NCBI GenBank assembly: GCA_022432975.1
Contig: CM039509.1
Span: 11,940,335-12,004,334 of the forward strand
Source: Begonia masoniana
Lineage: Eukaryota > Streptophyta > Magnoliopsida > Cucurbitales > Begoniaceae
Length of the DNA stretch: 64,000 bases
Direction: 5' to 3'
How positions within the stretch are numbered: the stretch's first letter is position 1; each line of letters begins with the position of its first letter. Positions 51,607 to 64,000 of the stretch are shown piece after piece. The notes below the pieces were generated by a model that worked only from the letters and a program-made list of their open reading frames with translations, searched no databases and was not told where the DNA came from. The position numbers and the translations under genes were made by a program.

Positions 51607-52114
51607 GTGCATCCCTTCTTTTCCTTTCCTTTCATCATCATCAATCTTTCCAAACATAATTCATCATAAACATACGCTTTTACCACATAAAATTCACACT
51701 CGACCAATCACCCAAAATCGACTCAAAGCACTTGTAACACGTAACCAAATTTCATAAAAACAAACTGCGTGGATACGTTTAAAACTATACAATTCCTCTT
51801 GTTTTTTAATCACTAACAATTTAAATGAAAACTTTCCAAAAGCAATTTATAAAACAGGTTTCCAAAAGGTTTAAAAACCTCAAAACATAAACCTATCAAC
51901 TATCCAGATTCCCAAACTCCTAATATGTTCAACTATACAATTTTATCTAACTATCGTGTTCCCAAAACATACACTTACTTCCCCCACGGGTCAAAAGGAG
52001 CATCGACTGCCCAGCGCACTCCCACATGTCATCCTCCTTCAACTACATCATTCCTCGGGTGGAGGGATCTCGTCTTCACCTATATCAAGATAACCTACAC
52101 CATAAAGACACCTA

Positions 52115-52130
52115 TGAGATAAAAATCTCA
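52115..52130. other. Small TGAGA...TCTCA hairpin in LTR leader
   Basis: TGAGAT and ATCTCA flank AAAA. On the minus strand it is followed by GGTGTAG, a 15-base interval (52094-52080) and GTGAAG. Confidence 0.7.
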
Positions 52131-53287
52131 GCAAGCTCTACGTAAATGCTAATGCATGATCATGTATTCTCAATGCTATGAAAACCGTCCATGTCATTTC
52201 ATATATCAGTACGTGTCAGTCTATGGTTATCGAAAACGCTCGACGGATAGATAGGGCACGTCCAGCGGTTAGACAGCCCACACCATCTGAAGGGAGGAAA
52301 ACCCACTCACCACAGAACGCCAGGTCTGAACCTCATCCCCGATAACCCCATGTCATGGTTGTTTACTATGATACTTTACTTGCCTTTACATGCATGTTCT
52401 TTTCATGAAATCCGTGCGCAAATTCATTTTCATAACGTTTTTAAACCATGATGCATGAACAGTTCAATATGCACAATATAACATATATAATAAGCATACC
52501 ATCAAAACACTACAAATACCATCAAAACACGACCAATACCATCAAACCATCACAACCATCAACCTATAAAACAACTGAACCTAAACTACCCAACCGAAAC
52601 AATTAGACAAACCAAAGATCAACATAAACAATTAAACACCAACGTATCCTCAACAACAAACTCGGCTTATGGTATAGGCCAATCGGCCACAGTAAGTCAC
52701 GAGAACTTACCTCGTGCGCATTGAACTTCAAGCTCCATCCACGAGCGCCGTTTACCTAAGCAATTAACAATGTCGACGTTAAAACGAATTCGAACCATTA
52801 ACATCCAAATTAACGAAATTCTTAACTAAGAAAATTTCTAAAATTCTAACTTAACTAATCGAGGCATTTTAATAACAATTAGCGCTCGATACCTCGAAAC
52901 CACCACTAACAAATTTTTCCAAAAACCCCTAAAATCCTCAAACTTTAACACTTTTCACAAATCGACTTAACTTCGTCCAATAACGTTCAATACGTCCATT
53001 ACATCCACAAATACGGTAAATCTATCGATTTCAAACCCTAAATCACATTTTTCGCAAAACCCTAAACGAAACCTTAATCGTTTAAACTCCGTAAAAATTG
53101 AAATAAACTTTCCTAAAACCATAGAATCGTACCTAGGGTTGGGATTGAGGGAGAAATCGCGAAGAATCGAGACGATCGGAGAGGAGATCGGTCGCCGGAA
53201 TGGAGAACGCCGTGAGAATAAAATGTCGCCTGGGGAAAAACACAGAGAAGATAAGTTGTGAATGAGGGAGAAGAGAAGAAGAGTTTT

Positions 53288-54243
<956 letters not shown>

Positions 54244-54247
54244 AAAT

Positions 54248-54401
54248 TGTAACGACCTGTTTCCCAGCAAGATATTGTCCGCTCTGGGGATTGGGCCGTA
54301 GCACAATATCCTCCCCTCACGGCTTTGTTTGGCGAGAACTTCCTGGAAGGTCACCCAACCTGGGATTGCTCTCGCCGAAGCACTTTTAACTTCGAAGTTC
54401 T
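54248..54401 (-). mobile_element. Cassandra-like TRIM LTR fragment
   Basis: The edge TGTAACGACCTG at 54248 is followed by TTTCCCAGC and AAGATATTGTCCGC and ends in a 5S rRNA-derived domain. Cassandra elements are short non-autonomous retrotransposons whose LTRs carry a 5S-like sequence. On the minus strand the 5S domain precedes the LTR end GGTCGTTACA. The 5' part of the LTR is missing: within AGTTCT the sequence turns into satellite. No PBS follows the LTR end; poly-A does. Confidence 0.8.
54338..54401 (-). pseudogene. 5S rRNA-derived domain, truncated
   Basis: On the minus strand the order is AGAACTTCGAAGTTAAAAGTG, a GGCGAGAG element and GGTTGGGTGACCT. These correspond to the A box, intermediate element and C box region of plant 5S rRNA (AGTTAAGCGTGC, GGGCGAGAGTAG, GGATGGGTGACCT). 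Only about 64 of 120 bases are present and the A box is altered. It is not a functional 5S gene and is best read as part of the Cassandra LTR. Confidence 0.8.
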
Positions 54402-57400
54402 TTAGGAAAAATCGATTGAAGTGAAGTTTCTTATACTTCATCAAACGCATTACTATGTCTTAATTATGCCTCCATGAAGCTTATTGGGTCCTTAATACAC
54501 GTCGTTCTCATCACTTCAAGTTAAAACCTTGAAGGTGAAATAGATAACTTAGGTTCTAACCATAAGTCCTGTAACAGTGAACCTCATTTGCTTGATACGT
54601 TCAGTTCTTTAGGAACAAATCGATTGAAGTGAAGTTTCTTATACTTCATCAAACGCATTACTATGTCTTAATTATGCCTCCATGAAGCTTATTGGGTCCT
54701 TAATACACGTCGTTCTCATCACTTTAAGTTAAAACTTTGAAAGTGAAATAGATAACTTAGGTTCTAACCACAAGTCATGTAACAGTCAGCCTCATTTGCT
54801 TGATACGTTCAGTTCTTTAGGAACAAATCGATTGAAGTGAAGTTTCTTATACTTCATCAAACGCATTACTATGTCTTAATTATGCCTCCATGAAGCTTAT
54901 TGGGTCCTTAATACACGTCGTTCTCATCACTTCAAGTTAAAACCTTGAAGGTGAAATAGATAACTTAGGTTCTAACCATAAGTCCTGTAACAGTGAACCT
55001 CATTTGCTTGATACGTTCAGTTCTTTAGGAACAAATCGATTGAAGTGAAGTTTCTTATACTTCATCAAACGCATTACTATGTCTTAATTATGCCTCCATG
55101 AAGCTTATTGGGTCCTTAATACACGTCGTTCTCATCACTTCAAGTTAAAACCTTGAAGGTGAAATAGATAACTTAGGTTCTAACCATAAGTCCTGTAACA
55201 GTGAACCTCATTTGCTTGATACGTTCAGTTCTTTAGGAACAAATCGATTGAAGTGAAGTTTCTTATACTTCATCAAACGCATTACTATGTCTTAATTATG
55301 CCTCCATGAAGCTTATTGGGTCCTTAATACACGTCGTTCTCATCACTTTAAGTTAAAACTTTGAAAGTGAAATAGATAACTTAGGTTCTAACCATAAGTC
55401 CTGTAACAGTGAACCTCATTTGCTTGATACGTTCAGTTCATTCGCCACAAATTGATTGAAGTGAAGTTTCTTATACTTCATCAAACGCATTACTATGTCT
55501 TAATTATGCCTCCATGAAGCTTATTGGGTCCTTAATACACGTCGTTCTCATCACTTCAAGTTAAATATTGAAGTTGAAATGAATAATTTAGGTTTCTAAC
55601 CACAAATCATGTAACAGTCAACCTCATTTGCTTGATACGTTCAGTTCTTTAGGAACAAATCGATTGAAGTGAAGTTTCTTATACTTCATCAAACGCATTA
55701 CTAAGTCTTAATTACGTGTCTATGAAGGTTATTGGGTCCTTAATACACGTCGTTCTCATCACTTCAAGTTAAATATTGAAGTGAAATTTCTTATACTTCA
55801 TCAAACGCATTACTAAGTCTTAATACGTGTCTATGAAGGTTATTGGGTCCTTAATACACGTCGTTCTCATCACTTTAAGTTAAAACTTTGAAAGTGAAAT
55901 AGATAACTTAGGTTCTAACCACAAATCATGTAACAGTCAACCTCATTTGCTTGATACGTTCAGTTCTTTAGGAACAAATCGATTGAAGTGAAGTTTCTTA
56001 TACTTCATCAAACGCATTACTAAGTCTTAATTACGTGTCTATGAAGGTTATTGGGTCCTTAATACACGTCGTTCTCATCACTTTAAGTTACAACCTTGAA
56101 GGTGAAATAGATAACTTAGGTTCTAACCACAAATCATGTAACAGTCAACCTCATTTGCTTGATACGTTCAGTTCATTCGCCACAAATTGATTGAAGTGAA
56201 GTTTCTTATACTTCATCAAACGCATTACTAAGTCTTAATTACGTGTCTATGAAGGTTATTGGGTCCTCAATGCATAGCTTTCTGATCACTTTAAGTTACA
56301 ACCTTGAAGGTGAAATAGATAACTTAGGTTCTAACCAAAAATCCAGTAACAAACAGTCTCATTTTCTTAATACGTTATGCTCTTTTAGAACAAATTGATT
56401 GAAGTGATGTTTCTTATACTTCATCAAATGCAATACTAAGTCTTAATTACGTCTTCAGAAAGCTTATTAGGTCCTCAAAATACATTGTTCTCATCACTTC
56501 AAGTTAAAACCTTGAAGGTGAAATGGATAACTTGTGTTCTAACCACAAATCATGTAACAGCCAACCTCATTTTCTTGATACGTTTAGCTCTTTTTGAACA
56601 ATACAATTGAAGTGAAATTTCTTATACTTCATCAAACGCATTACTAAGTCTTAATTACGCTTTCTTGGAAGTTAATAGGTCTTCAATACATGTCGTTCTC
56701 ATCACTTCAAGTTAAAACCTTAAAGGTGAAATAGATAACTTAGGTTCTAACCACAAATTCAGTAATAGTGAGCCTCATTTGCTTGATACGTTCAGTTCTT
56801 TAGGAAAAAATTGATTGAAGTGAAGTTTCTTATACTTCATCAAACGCATTACTAAGTCTTTATTAGTCGTCAATAAAGCTTATTAGCTTCTCAATACACA
56901 TCGTTATCATAACTTCAAGTTAAAACTTGGGAGGAGAAATGTAAAAGTTAATCTCATTTGCTTGATACGTTCAGCTCTTTTAGAACAAATCGATTAAAGT
57001 GATGTTTCTTATATTTCATCAAACGCATTACTAAGACTTAATTATTCGTCCTTGAGGTTATTGGGTCCTTAATACACGTCGTTCTCGTCACTTTAAGTCT
57101 AAATCTTGAAGGTGATATAGATTACTTAGATCCTAACCACAAGTCCAGTAACAGTAAGCCTCTTTTGCTTGATACGTTCAGTTTTTTTGGCACAAATCGA
57201 TTGAAGTGAAGTTTCTTATACATCATCAAATGCATTACTAAGTCTTAATTACGCGTCTATAAAGGTTATTGGGATCTCAACACTCGTCTTTCTTATCACT
57301 TCAACTTAAAAACTTAAAGGTGAAATGGAAAACAGTCGTGTAACAGTCAACCTCATTTGCTTGAAACGTTCAACTCTTTTAGAACAAATCGATTAAAGTG

Positions 57401-57989
57401 ATGTTTCTTATACTTCATCAAACGAATTACTAAGTATTAATTGTCAGAATGCCTTTGAAGAATTGAAGCGAAGGTTGACCAGTGCTCCTATTCTGACAGT
57501 TCCCAGGACCTCCCTAAGGTTTATCGTTTAACCTGGCATTTCTGTTAGGCCCTCTCCCGGGTTGTGACATTAATTAGGCGTCCATAAACCTTATTAGGTC
57601 CTCAATACACGTCGTTCTTATCAATTCAAGTTACAACTTTGAAAGTGAAATGGATAACTTAGGTTCTAACCACAAATCATGTAACAGTCAACCTCATTTG
57701 CTTGATACGTTCAACTCTTTTAGAACAAATCAATTGAAGTGAAGTTTCTTATACTTCATCAAACGCATTACTAAGTCTTAATTACGCGTCCTTGAAGGTT
57801 ATTTGGTCCTTAATACGCATCGTTCTATCACTTCAAGTAAAAGCTTGAAGGTGAAATCGATAACTTTGGTTCTAACCACAAATTATGTAACTGTCAACCT
57901 TATTTGCTTGATACGTTCAGTTCTTTTTGAATAAATCGATTGATGAAAAGTTTATTACACTTCATCAAATGCATTGCTAAGTCTTAATT
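54402..57989 (+). repeat. 208-bp satellite, diverged subfamily B, about 17 monomers (block 5)
   Basis: The period and framework match blocks 1-4, but with fixed differences: GGTCCTTAATAC, GTAACAGT, GTTCAGTTCTTTAGG, CTTATACTTCATC, AAACGCATTAC and TCTTAATTA. Monomers at 54481, 54897 and 55105 are nearly identical, while 54689 is a second type. One monomer at about 55775 is shortened by about 100 bp through ATTGAAGTGAA. Similarity falls after about 56270. A 126-bp insert lies at 57443-57568. Confidence 0.95.
57443..57568 (+). pseudogene. Ty3/gypsy pol fragment (RT/RNase H junction) inserted in satellite
   Basis: It reads CQNAFEELKRRLTSAPILTV in the plus frame from 57443. This is the conserved end of gypsy RT leading into RNase H (compare [18 protein letters not shown] in the element at 1-4850). 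The following bases look like decayed RNase H sequence. The insert is flanked by ATTAATT on both sides (57436-57442 and 57569-57575). It is too short to be a transposition product and fits filler DNA from break repair. Confidence 0.75.
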
Positions 57990-58547
57990 TGTAACACCCC
58001 CGAACTGACCACGGCTCGATGCGCTACTTTGCTAACCAACCCGCGTTTAAAACGTCGTTTAAACAATTTTCGTAGAATTTTTTGACTTAAGACGATTAAT
58101 AATAAAAATAGTGAAAGTAACCGACGTTATTGATTTAAAAATCAAAAAAATCGGCAATATAACGGCTAAAAGTTTAAAATCCAAAACCTGAAAAACAAAC
58201 ACATTTAAAAACACCATTTAACCAAACCCAAGTACTATATACACCAAAACAAAAATAACCAAACTAACACCACAAATCCAATCCCAAACAAACCACACTA
58301 CAATACCAACCAATTAAACCAAACCTCAACCACAACAAGACCAAACATAACAAATTATATACACCCCTCCATACTAACTCAAAACTAACCAAAACATATT
58401 ACACAAAACTAACCACAAAACCTCAAAATCTCCAATACAAGCCACAACCTGAAATCTAACTAAACTTAACCAAATACAAATATCACATACATCCCGAAGA
58501 CCATGGTCGACACGCCCCGACAACTGCCCGCACCGGCACGTCCCGTG

Positions 58548-61372
58548 CATATCTTTTGTGGAAACCTCCCGAAGCTTGCCATATTTCACACACTACTTCG
58601 CGACGAGGAACCATTGCATATCTTTTGTGGAAACCTCCCGAAGCTTGCCATATTTCACACACTACTTCGCGACGAGGAACCACTGCATATCTTTTGTGGA
58701 AACCTCTCGAAGCTTGCCATATTTCAGACACTACTTCGCGACGAGGAACCACTGCATATCTTTTGTGGAAACCTCTCGAAGCTTGCCATATTTCACACAC
58801 TACTTCGCGACGAGGAACCACTGCATATCTTTTGTGGAAACCTCCCGAAGCTTGCCATATTTCAGACACTACTTCGCGACGAGGAACCACTGCATATCTT
58901 TTGTGGAAACCTCCCGAAGCTTGCCATATTTCAGACACTACTTCGCGACGAGGAACCACTGCATATCTTTTGTGGAAACCTCCCGAAGCTTGCCATATTT
59001 CAGACACTACTTCGCGACGAGGAACCACTGCATATCTTTTGTGGAAACCTCCCGAAGCTTGCCATATTTCAGACACTACTTCGCGACGAGGAACCACTGC
59101 ATATCTTTTGTGGAAATCTCGCTAAGCTTGCCATATTTCAGACACTACTTCGCGACGAGGAACCACTGCATATCTTTTGTGGAAACCTCCCAAAGCTTGC
59201 CATATTTCACACACTACTTCGCGACGAGGAACCACTGCATATCTTTTGTGGAAACCTCCCGAAGCTTGCCATATTTCAGACACTACTTCGCGACGAGGAA
59301 CCACTGCATATCTTTTGTGGAAACCTCCCGAAGCTTGCTATATTTCAGACACTACTTCGCGACGAGGAACCACTGCATATCTTTTGTGGAAACCTCCCGA
59401 AGCTTGCCATATTTCACACACTACTTCGCGATGAGGAACCACTGCATATCTTTTGTGGAAACCTCTCGAAGCTTGCCATATTTCAGACACTACTTCGCGA
59501 CGAGGAACCATTGCATATCTTTTGTGGAAACCTCCCGAAGCTTGCCATATTTCACACACTACTTCGCGACGAGGAACCACTGCATATCTTTTGTGGAAAC
59601 CTCCCGAAGCTTGCCATATTTCACACACTACTTCGCGACGAGGAACCACTGCATATCTTTTGTGGAAACCTCCCGAAGCTTGCCATATTTCACACACTAC
59701 TTCGCGACGAGGAACCACTGCATATCTTTTGTGGAAACCTCCCGAAGCTTGCCATATTTCACACACTACTTCGCGACGAGGAACCACTGCATATCTTTTG
59801 TGGAAACCTCCCGAAGCTTGCCATATTTCACACACTACTTCGCGACGAGGAACCACTGCATATCTTTTGTGGAAACCTCCCGAAGCTTGCCATATTTCAC
59901 ACACTACTTCGCGACGAGGAACCACTGCATATCTTTTGTGGAAACCTCCCGAAGCTTGCCATATTTCACACACTACTTCGCGACGAGGAACCACTGCATA
60001 TCTTTTGTGGAAACCTCCCGAAGCTTGCCATATTTCACACACTACTTCGCGACGAGGAACCACTGCATATCTTTTGTGGAAACCTCCCGAAGCTTGCCAT
60101 ATTTCACACACTACTTCGCGACGAGGAACCACTGCATATCTTTTGTGGAAACCTCCCGAAGCTTGCCATATTTCACACACTACTTCGCGACGAGGAACCA
60201 CTGCATATCTTTTGTGGAAACCTCTCGAAGCTTGCCATATTTCACACACTACTTCGCGACGAGGAACCACTGCATATCTTTTGTGGAAACCTCCCGAAGC
60301 TTGCCATATTTCAGACACTACTTCGCGACGAGGAACCACTGCATATCTTTTGTGGAAACCTCCCGAAGCTTGCCATATTTCAGACACTACTTCGCGACGA
60401 GGAACCACTGCATATCTTTTGTGGAAACCTCCCGAAGCTTGCCATATTTCAGACACTACTTCGCGACGAGGAACCACTGCATATCTTTTGTGGAAACCTC
60501 CCGAAGCTTGCCATATTTCAGACACTACTTCGCGACGAGGAACCACTGCATATCTTTTGTGGAAACCTCTCGAAGCTTGCCATATTTCACACACTACTTC
60601 GCGACGAGGAACCACTGCATATCTTTTGTGGAAACCTCCCGAAGCTTGCCATATTTCACACACTACTTCGCGACGAGGAACCACTGCATATCTTTTGTGG
60701 AAACCTCCCGAAGCTTGCCATATTTCACACACTACTTCGCGACGAGGAACCACTGCATATCTTTTGTGGAAACCTCCCGAAGCTTGCCATATTTCAGACA
60801 CTACTTCGCGACGAGGAACCACTGCATATCTTTTGTGGAAACCTCCCGAAGCTTGCCATATTTCAGACACTACTTCGCGACGAGGAACCACTGCATATCT
60901 TTTGTGGAAACCTCCCAAAGCTTGCCATATTTCACACACTACTTCGCGACGAGGAACCACTGCATATCTTTTGTGGAAACCTCCCGAAGCTTGCCATATT
61001 TCAGACACTACTTCGCGACGAGGAACCACTGCATATCTTTTGTGGAAACCTCCGAAGCTTGCCATATTTCAGACACTACTTCGCGACGAGGAACCACTGC
61101 ATATCTTTTGTGGAAACCTCCCGAAGCTTGCCATATTTCACACACTACTTCGCGACGAGGAACCATGCATATCTTTTGTGGAAACCTCTCGAAGCTTGCC
61201 ATATTTCAGACACTACTTCGCGACGAGGAACCATTGCATATCTTTTGTGGAAACCTCCCGAAGCTTGCCATATTTTAGATACTACTTCGCGACGAGGAAC
61301 CACTGCATATCTTTTGTGGAAACCTCCCGAAGCTTGCCATATTTCAGATACTACTTCGCGACGAGGAACCAC
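58548..61372. repeat. 69-bp minisatellite, 41 units
   Basis: The unit starts CATATCTTTTGTGGAAACC, contains AAGCTT (HindIII) and CGCGACGAGG, and is 69 bp. The unit start falls at 58548 and then every 69 bp to 61306, with two 1-bp losses (near 61050 and 61165). Units vary mainly at CCC/TCT before GAAGCTT and at CACAC/CAGAC after it; about ten consecutive units (59520-60200) are nearly identical. As 69 is divisible by three and the unit lacks stops in several frames, frames of up to 974 codons appear, but they encode nothing recognisable. Confidence 0.97.
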
Positions 61373-61417
61373 CGCCAACAGACCACTTTCAATCCATATC
61401 ATACTCACATTTCAAAA

Positions 61418-61535
61418 CCATGTTTAACCACAACCAAACATTTAAAATAATGCTTAACCAAACAAAACATTTAAAACCATGCTTAACCACAACCAAACAT
61501 TTAAAACCATACTTAACCAAACATTCAAGTAATCA
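61418..61535. repeat. Short imperfect tandem repeats, about 30 bp
   Basis: CATTTAAAACCATGCTTAAC and variants repeat about four times with spacers of CACAACCAAA or CAAACAAAA, downstream of the 69-bp array. Confidence 0.7.
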
Positions 61536-62558
61536 AATCAGAACAAGCAACCAAACAAGCAAACAATCTCAAACACTAACAATAACAACCCAACAATTCA
61601 TCAAACATTACTCAAACACTAACAATACACTATCAAACAATACATCCTACCGTTCTGTGGTGTAGGCCCTAAGGCAACAAACACACGTCAACTACTTACC
61701 TGAACTCCCGCACGTGTTGGCTCACTCCGAGTATACAATTCACTCGCTCGTTAACCTAGCACATTAATGGAAAAATAACTTAAAATCACCAAAACATAAA
61801 CTAAAGGATATTTATTAAATTTCTCACACAATCAAACTAACTTTTCAACATAAAAACCCGAACACCTGATTTTTCACCAATTTCCACCGCCTAACTTCAA
61901 TCGGTCATAACTCTCTCGTTTTTCAATGGATTTCGACGTGCCACCCCAATTCGGAAACCTCTACACGTCTACTATCCATTGAAATGCTTAAATTAACCAA
62001 ACAAAACACTTAACCAATCCGAAAATGCACCAACAGATTCGGCCCCCATTTTGCATAAAACCCAATTTTGTGTAAATAAATTCCAATTCATAATCTAATC
62101 ACTCCAACAACCTAAACTAACATATCTAAGGCTTAATTAATCAAAAGAGGAAGAAAACCCCCAAGGAGAACCCAATTTTCGAACTCCTCCTTTTAGGGTT
62201 TTCAAACTCCCCCTAAAATCACTTAAAACTCACTAAAATCACTCAAAAGCTTCATCCAAATGTACACAAAGCAAAACCCATTTGATTTTACCTTGAAACC
62301 ACTTGCAAAATTGAAGAAATGGGGAGGAGAGGAGTCGGCTATGGAGGAGGAGAGAAAGAGGCCGATGAAGATGAAGAAAAAATGGAAAAATCAACTTTTA
62401 ACCTAAACTTTCTTTCCTCTTTTTCTTTTCCCCCACAAAACTTTGTAAAATTGCACCTAAGCCCTTCACTTTCTTCTTTTGAATGCCAACGTGAGAGCTT
62501 CAATAAATCACACCTTTCATTGCTTTTCACTTTTATCTACAAGCATTTCTATTGGTTA

Positions 62559-63125
<567 letters not shown>

Positions 63126-63130
63126 TTATT

Positions 63131-64000
63131 CCTTTAATAATTACCATTAAAATTACAATTAAAACCCTCCCTTTTCTCCATAGCATCCAACGAGAGAACT
63201 ACCAAAAATCCATATTTTTCTTCCTTTTTAATTCAATTACATTTGCTTAAATTCTTATTGGTTCAAGCCTTTTTGACTTTTCAACTCTTGAATTCTTTTC
63301 AAAGAATTCTTTTCTCCTTTGAATTCCAACGTGAAAGCCACTTTAATCACCACTTCCATTTATTTTTCCTAACCATTTAATGCCACCATTTTATTCTTTA
63401 TTTTATTCCTTTAATAATTACCATTAAAATTACAATTAAAACCCTCCCTTTTCTCCATAGCATCCAACGAGAGAACTACCAAAAATCCATATTTTTCTTC
63501 CTTTTTAATTCAATTACATTTGCTTAAATTCTTATTGGTTCAAGCCTTTTTGACTTTTCAACTCTTGAATTCTTTTCAAAGAATTCTTTTCTCCTTTGAA
63601 TTCCAACGTGAAAGACACCATTCTTTCACTCATTCTTCACTTTTTCATTTGCTCTTTGCACTAAAATGCTATTGGTTCTTTGACTTTTCAATTCTACTTT
63701 CTAGTTTTTGACTTTTCAACTCTTGAATTCTTTTCAAAGAATTCTTTTCTCCTTTGAATTCCAACGTGAAAGCCACTTTAATCACCACTTCCATTTATTT
63801 TTCCTAACCATTTAATGCCACCATTTTATTCTTTATTTTATTCCTTTAATAATTACCATTAAAATTACAATTAAAACCCTCCCTTTTCTCCATAGCATCC
63901 AACGAGAGAACTACCAAAAATCCATATTTTTCTTCCTTTTTAATTCAATTACATTTGCTTAAATTCTTATTGGTTCAAGCCTTTTTGACTTTTCCAATGC
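63131..64000. repeat. Unequal tandem duplications (277 and 435 bp)
   Basis: The marker CCTTTAATAATTACC occurs at 63131, 63408 and 63843. The first two copies are 277 bp apart. The second interval is 435 bp because a related segment (GACTTTTCAACTCTTGAATT to CCAACGTGAAAG) is present twice within it. The third copy runs off the window. Each copy is nearly identical, so the duplications are recent or an assembly effect. Confidence 0.9.

Noticed and set aside
54338..54401. Functional 5S rRNA gene
   Set aside because: Only about half of the 5S length is present, the A box is altered, and the flanks are Cassandra LTR and satellite.
58503..61427. Frames of 974, 906 and 665 codons (plus) and 575 codons (minus) with a 23-residue repeat
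   Set aside because: Several frames are open at once because the 69-bp unit lacks stops. No known repeat-protein motif, no single favoured frame, and an LTR context.

Overview
This window looks like plant nuclear DNA, most likely eudicot, from a centromeric or pericentromeric block. The evidence is about 190 copies of a 208-bp satellite, Ty3/gypsy retrotransposons (one with features of the centromere-targeting CRM clade), a Cassandra-like fragment carrying a 5S rRNA-derived domain, and long LTRs of the TGTAACACCC type. I see no intact host gene, tRNA gene, CRISPR array or bacterial signal. I cannot name the species.

Layout. 1-4850: 3' part of a decayed CRM-like Ty3/gypsy element (gag, protease, RT, RNase H, integrase, 3' LTR) that abuts the satellite. 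4851-5903: satellite, organised as a 416-bp dimer. 5904-9267: truncated long-LTR fragment (minus) holding 46 units of a 48-bp minisatellite. 9268-28369: satellite in plus orientation, interrupted by a T546/A315 tract (18794-19677) and a solo LTR (22679-23536), with an indel-rich block at about 20390-25730. 28361-28369: a 9-bp dyad where the satellite flips strand. 28370-45689: satellite in minus orientation. 45690-49766: LTR relics, a 100-N gap and a 1004-nt T run. 49767-54241: a minus-strand Tekay-like chromovirus relic (gag, zinc knuckle, protease stub, PBS, long 5' LTR, 953-nt T tract). 54248-54401: Cassandra/5S fragment. 54402-57989: a diverged satellite subfamily with a 126-bp gypsy pol filler. 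57990-64000: another long minus-strand LTR with 41 units of a 69-bp minisatellite, a pure (ATT)189 tract and unequal tandem duplications.

Nothing here works as a set of cellular genes. The sequence reads as a record of satellite amplification, retrotransposon insertion, decay by stop codons and frameshifts, and break repair. The main points of interest are a recurrent rearrangement site inside the satellite monomer, short LTR hairpins whose stems change in a compensatory way between copies, a fast-changing dyad-rich LTR segment, possible splice-site pairs in the LTR leader, and retroelements caught inside satellite. Several signals (100 N, homopolymers of 300-1000 nt, indel-rich blocks) warn that parts of the assembly may be unreliable.
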